A DNA stretch of 64,000 bases from an uncultured Poribacteria bacterium. GTDB taxonomy: Bacteria; Poribacteria; WGA-4E; WGA-3G. Of this stretch, positions 57,952 to 64,000 are shown in pieces. The DNA lies in contig OX638352.1 of the NCBI GenBank assembly GCA_951813545.1, positions 2,558,835 to 2,622,834 of the forward strand. The letters run 5' to 3'. Position numbers and translations under genes: made by a program. Positions within the stretch are counted from its first letter, which is position 1, and each line of letters starts with the position of its first letter. The notes under the pieces were generated by a model. It was given only the letters and a program-made list of their open reading frames with translations, made no database searches and had not been told where the DNA came from.

Positions 57952-58800
57952 ATGGCTGATTACGCAAATTCTGATGTTTTGGTGAGTACGGAATGGGTAG
58001 CTGCACACGGCGGCGATGCCGGTATCCGACTGCTCGAAGTTGATGTCGATACCTCGGCTTATGCTGAGGGACATATCGCTGGTGCAGTGGGACTCAATTG
58101 GCAAACACAACTGTGTGACCAAGTGCGACGCGATATTCTCACGAGAGAGCAGTTTGAAGCACTCTGTAATGACAGCGGTATCGCCAACGATACAACAGTT
58201 ATCTTCTATGGTGATAATAACAACTGGTTCGCAACCTACGCTTTGTGGCAATTCCGCTATTACGGACACGATGAAAGTCAATTGAAGGTGATGAACGGTG
58301 GGCGTCAAAAATGGATTGATGAAGGCAGAGAACTTGTCACCGACGTTCCAGACCATTCAAGCACAGGGTATCAGGCGAAATTCCCCGATGACAACGTTCG
58401 CGCCACAGCGGTTAACGTTCGCGACACATTAGGACAAGGCGTTGTTAACCTTGTTGATGTCCGTTCACCCGCTGAATTCACCGGTGAAGTTATTGCACCT
58501 CCCGGTATGAGCGAAACCGCGCAACGCGGTGGACATATCCCCGGTGCCGCGAACATCCCGTGGGCAACAGCGGTCGCTGAGGATGGCACCTTTAAGTCTC
58601 ACGACGAGCTGCAAGCCATCTACGGCGGTGCAGGCGTTGATGAGAGTAAAGAGACAATCGCTTATTGCCGTATCGGCGAACGTTCATCGCATACGTGGTT
58701 TGTGTTGAAGTATCTACTCGGTTATGAGAAGGTCCGCAATTACGACGGCAGTTGGACAGAGTGGGGCAATCTTGTTGGAGCACCCATCGCACGCGACTAA
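57952..58800 (+). CDS. thiosulfate sulfurtransferase (two-domain rhodanese)
   Basis: 282 aa from the ATG at 57952 (GGAGG 13 nt upstream). The N-terminal non-catalytic rhodanese domain (LLEVDVDTSAYAEGHIAGAV; VIFYGDNNNWFATYALWQF) is followed by the active domain with the persulfide loop CRIGERSSH (Cys about 238) and GSWTEWGNL. It transfers sulfane sulfur from thiosulfate to an acceptor. The CRxGxR loop fits thiosulfate rather than mercaptopyruvate sulfurtransferases. Longer frames upstream include the promoter. Confidence 0.92.
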   Translation: MADYANSDVLVSTEWVAAHGGDAGIRLLEVDVDTSAYAEGHIAGAVGLNWQTQLCDQVRRDILTREQFEALCNDSGIANDTTVIFYGDNNNWFATYALWQFRYYGHDESQLKVMNGGRQKWIDEGRELVTDVPDHSSTGYQAKFPDDNVRATAVNVRDTLGQGVVNLVDVRSPAEFTGEVIAPPGMSETAQRGGHIPGAANIPWATAVAEDGTFKSHDELQAIYGGAGVDESKETIAYCRIGERSSHTWFVLKYLLGYEKVRNYDGSWTEWGNLVGAPIARD

Positions 58801-58867
58801 AGGAATCGCTGTCAGCTGTCGGCTTGCTTCGCCGGGGACGATGCCTGTTACGCGCCTGAACCAAAAT

Positions 58868-58955
58868 CGTAGTCCCAAGCATCGCGCCGGGACGGATATG
58901 TGCCAAGGCGCGTTTTAACACGATCCATTTCATCGAACCGCAAGGAAAATTAAAA
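58868..58955 (+). repeat. tRNA-like dispersed repeat directly upstream of a start codon
   Basis: CGTAGTCCCAAGCATCGCGC, CGGGACGGATA, a spacer and ATCGAACCGCAAGGAAAATT, AAAA, then GTG at 58956. TCCC pairs with GGGA, a further compensatory variant of the D-arm-like helix. Confidence 0.7.
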
Positions 58956-59249
58956 GTGCCTAAGTTTATTTCTACCCATGCGATCGCCTGTATGACACGT
59001 CAAGATGTTGCGCGTCTGCTGAAGCGTTTCAAAGAGGAAGAGAACGCCGATGTCAGCAATATCCGAGTCTTGTGCGATACGCTGTCAGGGCGAATGATTT
59101 GCGAATGGGAAGCACGCGACAGCGTCACCTTAATCGCGTGGCTGAAAAAGTGCAACGTGCAATTGCGAGGAACCGGTGAATGGCTCATGACAGTCCAATA
59201 TGAGTCAATTGATGACGAGCTTGTGGTGCCTCCGCGGCGCAACGCGTAG
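58956..59249 (+). CDS. small protein, possibly DUF4242-like
   Basis: 97 aa from a GTG placed by the repeat's AAGGA. A ferredoxin-like alpha/beta pattern with CDTLSGRMICEWEARDS (about 40-56) resembles DUF4242-type small proteins. It precedes the pterin genes by 35 bp and may be part of that operon. Assignment weak. Confidence 0.5.
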   Translation: MPKFISTHAIACMTRQDVARLLKRFKEEENADVSNIRVLCDTLSGRMICEWEARDSVTLIAWLKKCNVQLRGTGEWLMTVQYESIDDELVVPPRRNA

Positions 59250-59284
59250 GTCCCTAAGCACACAAGTTAACAGCACAAAAACCG

Positions 59285-60112
59285 ATGTACTACTTGACCC
59301 GACAGACAGCGTTTGAAGCATCACATTATAATCGTATTCCTGAATTGAGCGATGCTGAAAACTTTGAGTTGTTTGGTGCTGCTGCAAATCCAAACAGTCA
59401 CGGGCATAACTATGTGCTTGAAGTGATGGTGAAGGGGCATGTGGATGCAGATGACGGCATGGTTATTAATTTAGTGACCTTGGATGCATTGCTGAAAACA
59501 GAGGTACTCGCCAATTACGATCACAAGCATCTGAACCGTCAACACCCGGTTTTCGCAAAGCAGCCGGACCTGCAACCGACATGCGAGAACATCGCTATTG
59601 AGATTTGGCAACGGCTTGTGCCTTCTCTGCCAGATCGGATGTTGCACAGAGTGCGACTTTACGAAAGTGCGACGAATTTTGCAGACTATTATGGGGAAGA
59701 ACTGATGGTTTATCTTACCAAGGTCTACGAATTCAGTGCAGCCCACCGCTTGCACAGCCACGCGCTCAGTGCCGAAGAGAACTTGGACATCTTCGGAAAG
59801 TGTAATAACCCGGCTGGACATGGACATAACTATGTGCTTGAAGTTACCGTAAAGGGGGACGTGGATGTGAGAACCGGTCTGGTTGCGGGTTTGAATCTTC
59901 TTGACGAGGTCGTTCATAAACAGGTTTATGCACGTTTCGATTACAAGCATCTGAATCTTGATACGCCTGAGTTTGAGAGGCTCAATCCGACCTCGGAGAA
60001 CTTTGTCAAAGTGCTTTGGGATGTGCTGGAACCGAACTTGCGCCCAGTGGTTTTACACCGCCTTCGCTTACGGGAAACACCCAAAAATCATTTCGACTAC
60101 TATGGCGAGTGA
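59285..60112 (+). CDS. tandem-duplicated 6-pyruvoyl-tetrahydropterin synthase/QueD-like protein
   Basis: 275 aa, two PTPS domains in one chain (about 1-137 and 138-275); family members are normally single-domain, about 120-140 aa. Zinc histidines appear in both (FEASHYN and SHGHNY; FSAAHRL and GHGHNY). The catalytic cysteine is present only in the second (FGKCNNP); the first has FGAAANP (Ala33). Asp and His of the triad region (YDHKHLN, FDYKHLN) are in both. It converts 7,8-dihydroneopterin triphosphate to a tetrahydropterin. The last 11 nt overlap folE. Confidence 0.9.
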   Translation: MYYLTRQTAFEASHYNRIPELSDAENFELFGAAANPNSHGHNYVLEVMVKGHVDADDGMVINLVTLDALLKTEVLANYDHKHLNRQHPVFAKQPDLQPTCENIAIEIWQRLVPSLPDRMLHRVRLYESATNFADYYGEELMVYLTKVYEFSAAHRLHSHALSAEENLDIFGKCNNPAGHGHNYVLEVTVKGDVDVRTGLVAGLNLLDEVVHKQVYARFDYKHLNLDTPEFERLNPTSENFVKVLWDVLEPNLRPVVLHRLRLRETPKNHFDYYGE

Positions 60113-60752
60113 TCTGTTTCTTCGCGCAGTAAGCGTGGAAGAAAAGAGCGCAACGGAGACATATTTTAACATAATGGAGTTTGATCAGGCTAACGTTACC
60201 CCAGAATTAACGGGGCTTTTCACCAAAATTCTTGAGACTTTAGGCGAAGATCCGAGTCGTCAAGGCTTGATGAAAACGCCACACCGCGCCGCGAAGGCGA
60301 TGGAATTTTTGACAAGCGGCTATCATCAAAATATCAATGAGATTCTGAATGAAGCCATCTTTGACGAAGACTATGACGAGATGGTGATTGTCAAGGAGAT
60401 TGAATTTTACAGTCTCTGCGAACATCATATCCTCCCTTTTTGGGGCAAATGTCACGTTGGGTATCTCCCACGGAACCGGATCATCGGTCTGAGCAAGATC
60501 CCACGCATCGTGGATATGTTTTCTCGGCGTTTGCAAGTTCAGGAACGACTCACGCGTGAGATTGCCGAAGCACTCGAAACCGCACTTGATCCGAGAGGTG
60601 TCGCGGTCGTGATGGAGGGACAACACCTGTGTATGATGGCACGCGGTGTTGAAAAACAAGCACCAAAAATGGCAACGAATGTCATGCGCGGGGCGTTCCG
60701 CGAGGATAGTTCAACGCGGGCAGAGTTTTTGAGGTGCGTCCAAATATCCTAA
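60102..60752 (+). CDS. folE: GTP cyclohydrolase I
   Basis: 216 aa from the ATG at 60102, which overlaps the PTPS stop by 11 nt; an ATG at 60174 is also possible. [17 protein letters not shown], the zinc site [12 protein letters not shown] (Cys, His, His), GKCHVGYLP and [20 protein letters not shown] are all canonical. It opens GTP to dihydroneopterin triphosphate, the substrate of the PTPS encoded immediately upstream, so the two form a pathway unit. Confidence 0.96.
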   Translation: MASDLFLRAVSVEEKSATETYFNIMEFDQANVTPELTGLFTKILETLGEDPSRQGLMKTPHRAAKAMEFLTSGYHQNINEILNEAIFDEDYDEMVIVKEIEFYSLCEHHILPFWGKCHVGYLPRNRIIGLSKIPRIVDMFSRRLQVQERLTREIAEALETALDPRGVAVVMEGQHLCMMARGVEKQAPKMATNVMRGAFREDSSTRAEFLRCVQIS

Positions 60753-60764
60753 ATATGCTTTCTC

Positions 60765-60856
60765 AGGACTTGCGCACCCTAATCATCCGCTATTGCCTTC
60801 ATAAACGGCGAGGTTTCTAACTGTACCAGCATACTGAGCGGATTTGCGCAAGTCCT
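60765..60856. repeat. MITE-like element with AGGACTTGCGCA arms
   Basis: AGGACTTGCGCA (60765-60776) and TGCGCAAGTCCT (60845-60856), with inner arms ATCCGCT (60785-60791) and AGCGGAT (60837-60843) and a central GGCGAGGTTTCTAAC. Same outer-arm family as 38103-38195 (A/G variation covaries on both arms). It separates folE from the SDR gene. Confidence 0.72.
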
Positions 60857-60925
60857 AACTTTTTTATCGTTGTAGGCATCAACATCATACGAATTCAAGT
60901 GCTTAATGGAAGTGTGGAGGTGAAT

Positions 60926-61690
60926 ATGGTCTCTTCTCAGCATCCTGATGCGACAGAAATAGGGAGACTCGACGGAAAGGTTGTGGTGATTACCGGAGCA
61001 TCAAAGGGAATTGGTAAAGCAACCGCTACGGCTTTTGCAGCAGCAGGCGCGAAAGTTGTGCTCGCTGCCCGGACACGTGAGACACTTGAACAGGTCGCAG
61101 AGGAGCTTAGCGTAGGAGGGGTTTCTAACCCCGATTCCATACTCGCGGTTCCAACAGATGTCACTAACATAGATGCTGTGAAACGACTTATACAACGGAC
61201 ATTGGATACCTACCAGCAAGTGGACATCCTCGTCAACAACGCAGGAGTTGGCCATTTTGGACCCGTTGTCGATTTCGATCCTGATAACTGGGACACAGTA
61301 CTCAATTCCAATTTAAAGGCGATTTACCTCTGTGCGAAATATGCGCTTCCGTCCATGTTAGCACGGGGGGATGGACAAATTATTAACGTCCTTTCAATTG
61401 CTGCGAAGGTTGCGTTTGAGGCTTCTGGTGCGTATTGTGCCGCGAAAGCAGGTGCGTTAGCACTCACAAAGGTTTTAGCCAGCGAAGTTCGCCAACAAAA
61501 TATTCGGGTCACCGCTGTACTACCCGGCTCAGTACATACCCCGTTTTGGGATGGTGTTCCTCAACACCCGGACTTTGAACAGATGTTGACACCGGAACAT
61601 GTCGCAGATACGATTATCTCTGTTTGCCAGCAACCGCCCGGTATGGTGACTGAGGAAATTGTTGTAATGCCGCCGCTTGGAATTCTTTAA
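60926..61690 (+). CDS. short-chain dehydrogenase/reductase with an in-frame palindromic element
   Basis: 254 aa from the ATG at 60926 (GTGGAGG upstream). The cofactor motif TGASKGIGKA (Thr-Gly-x3-Gly-x-Gly) is at about 27-36, NNAG is in DILVNNAGVG, and the catalytic Ser-Tyr-x3-Lys is in SIAAKVAFEASGAYCAAKAG. The loop before LAVPTDVT is lengthened by VGGVSNPDS, encoded by a palindromic repeat (61111-61137). The substrate is unknown. Its position behind folE and PTPS makes a sepiapterin-reductase-like role possible, though a MITE lies between. Confidence 0.88.
   Translation: MVSSQHPDATEIGRLDGKVVVITGASKGIGKATATAFAAAGAKVVLAARTRETLEQVAEELSVGGVSNPDSILAVPTDVTNIDAVKRLIQRTLDTYQQVDILVNNAGVGHFGPVVDFDPDNWDTVLNSNLKAIYLCAKYALPSMLARGDGQIINVLSIAAKVAFEASGAYCAAKAGALALTKVLASEVRQQNIRVTAVLPGSVHTPFWDGVPQHPDFEQMLTPEHVADTIISVCQQPPGMVTEEIVVMPPLGIL
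61111..61137. repeat. palindromic element inside the SDR gene
   Basis: CGTAGGAGGGGTTTCTAACC then CCGATTC, nearly identical to the intergenic copy at 41269-41296. It is translated in frame as VGGVSNPDS in a loop. A protein-coding insertion of a dispersed repeat. Confidence 0.75.
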
Positions 61691-61766
61691 ACGGAATGTG
61701 CGTAAATTCTGTCTAATACCAAACAAACTGGGATTTAGAAAAACTGGACCGCCATACTTGTATTTA

Positions 61767-63128
61767 TCAAGAAGTAAAACGTCCGAGTCGTCGCCGAATG
61801 CGAACTTTGCGGATAGCACGTGGGTCGGCATCTATGACTGTGATGATGGCATCACCTAAATCAAGTTCAGTGCCAGTTGCCGGAATAGTGCCAGTCCGAT
61901 CCAAAATATAGCCAGCGACCGTCTCATAGTCACCTTCAGGAATTGCGAGTCCATAGTGTTCTTCAAGCAGATCTACTTCGGTTCTGCCATCACACTCAAG
62001 GATGTTAGGTGTAATTAAACGGATAAATTCAGGAGCATCGCGTTCATCGGCAAATTCGCCGACAATTTCTTCAACCAGATCTTCGATGGTGACAAGACCA
62101 ACGGTGCCACCGTACTCATCAACGGCAAATACCATCGTATGCCGAGTATGTTGGATCTCTTTGAGGAGTGCATTGATATTTTTCGATTCAGGTACGTGCA
62201 ACACTGTTCGGATGAACGGTTCAACCGTTTCAGGCAGGGTGTCCGATTTTTCGTGAGGATTCAAAGCAATTTCCGATTCAACGTCATTATAAATAACATC
62301 GAGGAGGTTGACAATCCCAACAATGTTATAAATCTGTTCTTCGTAGACCGGGATCCTTGAAAAGCCGGAGTCAGCGGCAATTTGCAAAAAGTCTTCGCAT
62401 TTTGTGTTTTTTTCAATCGCAACGATATCGACAAGCGGTACCATAACTTGTTCAACTGTCCGATCTTGTAGATTGAGCAGGCTATGAATCATCCGTCGTT
62501 GGTCTGTGTACAAGTTGCCGGAACGTTCTCCCATCGTTGCGAGGAGTCTTAACTCTTCACGTTGTGCATCAGGGCTTGGTGTGCTTGCACCTCTACCTAC
62601 CGGTTTGACAATGAACTGCGTCAAAGTTTGCACGAAATAGATAAGCGGAGCTAAAACCCATTCAGAGAGGCGTAAGAGGTAGGCGTAACGCAGTGCTAAC
62701 GTATCTGCCTTGACACGGAAGATAGTTTTCGGTAAAATTTCTCCAAAGATAAGGAGCAAGGTCGTTACACCAACGGTCGCAATGGCACCTTGTAGACTTA
62801 CCGTGAGGTTTGGAAACCCTCGTGAGACGAGTCCTTCACCGAATTGTGCAATAAGTACATTTGCAAGATTCGTTCCGACCAGTGTAAGTGCGAGCATTCT
62901 CTGGGGCGATTCTACTAAGCGGTGAATGATGCTCGCTTTGGTGTTCTCGGATTCAAGGAGTTGGTTAATCCGGACTTTATTAACGGATACCAAGGCAGTT
63001 TCCGAACCGGAGTAAAAAGCTGACAGTACGAGACAGACAAGAACTGCCAACACAAGCGAACTTAGCACAGCAATCTGTTCTGTGCTACCCGCACCGATTA
63101 AAAAGAGCGATAATAGAAGTATTTTCAA
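61767..63128 (-). CDS. CorC/HlyC-type membrane protein (CNNM, CBS pair, C-terminal TransportAssoc domain)
   Basis: 453 aa. Four membrane segments form a CNNM/DUF21 domain (about 15-190; FYSGSETALVSVNKVRINQL and NLANVLIAQF, FGEILPKTIFRVKAD). Two CBS domains (about 225-345; VEQVMVPLVDIVAIEKNTK; MVFAVDEYGGTVGLVTIEDL) and a CorC/HlyC C-terminal domain (GYILDRTGTIPATGTELDLG) follow. Such proteins are implicated in Mg2+/Co2+ homeostasis. It is adjacent to a second member of the family upstream. Confidence 0.93.
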   Translation of the reverse strand: MKILLLSLFLIGAGSTEQIAVLSSLVLAVLVCLVLSAFYSGSETALVSVNKVRINQLLESENTKASIIHRLVESPQRMLALTLVGTNLANVLIAQFGEGLVSRGFPNLTVSLQGAIATVGVTTLLLIFGEILPKTIFRVKADTLALRYAYLLRLSEWVLAPLIYFVQTLTQFIVKPVGRGASTPSPDAQREELRLLATMGERSGNLYTDQRRMIHSLLNLQDRTVEQVMVPLVDIVAIEKNTKCEDFLQIAADSGFSRIPVYEEQIYNIVGIVNLLDVIYNDVESEIALNPHEKSDTLPETVEPFIRTVLHVPESKNINALLKEIQHTRHTMVFAVDEYGGTVGLVTIEDLVEEIVGEFADERDAPEFIRLITPNILECDGRTEVDLLEEHYGLAIPEGDYETVAGYILDRTGTIPATGTELDLGDAIITVIDADPRAIRKVRIRRRLGRFTS

Positions 63129-63155
63129 TTGTTTTGTATCCAGTATCTGTTGTCT

Positions 63156-64000
63156 CTATACTTCCGTCTTAGTTTCGTGGGTAACCGGCATTTTGATAAA
63201 CAAACCTGTGATAGCATTGCCTTCTGTAGTGGTAATTTCAAATTCGATGCCGTTCTCATCAGTATACGATTCGCCAACAGAGGGAATGCGTCCGAAAAGT
63301 CCAAGGGCATAACCACCAATAGTGTCAGCGTCATCTTCGCTGAGTTTTAGTTCAAATTGCTGATTGAGTTCCCGGATGCTCATACGCCCAGAAGTTTCAA
63401 GTAACAACGGTTCTTCAGAGTGTTTGACAAAATCAGGTGGAGAATCGTCTCTGTCGTGTTCGTCGACGATATCCCCGACGACTTGTTCGACGATGTCTTC
63501 GGTGGTGACAATTCCTGAAACACCGCCGTATTCATCTCGGAGAATCGCCATTTTGGTTTTTTCGCGTGTGAGTTGTAGTAACAACATCCCGATTTTACGG
63601 GTCTCAAGGACGAAGATGGGGTCGCGAATAAGGGAAGTGCTGGACGGTACTTCAGAAATCTGGTCCCGTTTTTCGAGGAAGGCAGCGATCGTAAGTGAAT
63701 CTATTGCAGCATGCCGCCACAGTGCGAAATCTTTAACATAGAAAATACCACAGATATTGTCAATTTGCTCTTGATAAACTGGGATGCGTGAAAATCCATG
63801 TTCCTTTGCCTGCTTTAATGTTTCTTGAATGGTGTTTGACGTTGGGACTGCGATGACTTCAGTTCTCGGCACCATAATTTCTTTTGCCTCAATGTCACGC
63901 AATTGGAGAATATTGCCCACAATTTCCCGTTCGTCGGGTGGGAGTGCTTCCTCGTGGTAGGTGTCGAGGATTTCTTTAAGATCTGATGCTGTGAGGTGTT
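63156..64000 (-). CDS. CorC/HlyC-type protein (partial; 5' end outside the window)
   Basis: At least 280 residues; the frame is open to the window edge, so the start and probably a CNNM domain lie beyond 64000. Visible are the CBS pair (AKEIMVPRTEVIAVPTSNTI; MAILRDEYGGVSGIVTTEDI) and the CorC/HlyC C-terminal domain (ADTIGGYALGLFGRIPSVGE). It is a paralogue of the next gene downstream (27 bp), a tandem pair probably in one operon. Confidence 0.9.
   Translation of the reverse strand, partial: HLTASDLKEILDTYHEEALPPDEREIVGNILQLRDIEAKEIMVPRTEVIAVPTSNTIQETLKQAKEHGFSRIPVYQEQIDNICGIFYVKDFALWRHAAIDSLTIAAFLEKRDQISEVPSSTSLIRDPIFVLETRKIGMLLLQLTREKTKMAILRDEYGGVSGIVTTEDIVEQVVGDIVDEHDRDDSPPDFVKHSEEPLLLETSGRMSIRELNQQFELKLSEDDADTIGGYALGLFGRIPSVGESYTDENGIEFEITTTEGNAITGLFIKMPVTHETKTEV

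Overview
The window looks like a chromosomal segment of an uncultured bacterium. The set of families (phytanoyl-CoA dioxygenase, TIM-barrel sugar isomerase, Gfo/Idh/MocA oxidoreductase, many secreted LamG and other beta-sandwich proteins, FGE-sulfatase-like and ASPIC/UnbV proteins, PD40 propellers, enolase-superfamily enzymes) is one I associate with Candidatus Poribacteria. This is inference from gene style; there is no rRNA or tRNA gene to anchor it. Genes mostly have Shine-Dalgarno sites, with frequent TTG and GTG starts, and several sigma70-type promoters (TTGACA, 17 bp, TATAAT) can be read directly.

Layout. 0-2 kb: TPR, AhpD-like and TatA genes (minus). 3-10.3 kb: serA, a tandem repeat block, an ATP-grasp-like enzyme, a PhyH dioxygenase, two secreted LamG proteins and a Gfo/Idh/MocA oxidoreductase. 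10.5-12 kb: a tnpB element, then a methyltransferase. 13-18.7 kb: membrane fusion protein, MsrA, HEAT lipoprotein, a split DUF6178-like pair, sugar isomerase. 19-24.5 kb: two secreted beta-sandwich paralogues, an ADP-ribosyltransferase-like gene with a partner, an FGE-like protein, an ASPIC protein. 25-31 kb: enolase-superfamily enzyme, SHMT, a secreted PD40 propeller, and an ECF sigma factor fused through a membrane helix to a PD40 propeller. 31-35.6 kb: FGE-like protein, then a minus-strand cluster of small exported or membrane proteins leading to a second ECF sigma factor. 36-44.3 kb: a second tnpB element, two large Rieske paralogues flanking an ankyrin gene, an IS5-like element and a tnpB remnant. 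44.6-49.5 kb: VOC protein, WD40 and HhH genes, and a DUF3419 (BtaA-like), haem-oxygenase-like di-iron enzyme and acyltransferase operon. 49.8-57.6 kb: duplicated MORN genes, LamG protein, DUF5916 protein, CBM-like protein, and a TonB-like/DUF4159 gene interrupted by one in-frame TGA. 58-64 kb: rhodanese, pterin genes (double PTPS domain, FolE), SDR, two CorC/HlyC-type proteins.

Cross-cutting signals. (1) Seven exported proteins of four unrelated folds end in a common tail, roughly V-x-P-x3-L-x-T-T-W-G-x-[LI]-K, within the last 6-14 residues. (2) A dispersed repeat of about 95 nt has a covarying hairpin, looks tRNA-like in places, ends in ACCGCAAGGA-type sequence, and sits directly 5' of a start codon in six of eight loci. 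(3) Both tnpB genes share a 5' leader that folds as a pseudoknot with compensatory changes, plus a 3' omega-RNA-like end. (4) Small palindromic elements with GAGG-GGTTT-like arms fill intergenic gaps, and one lies in frame inside an SDR gene.
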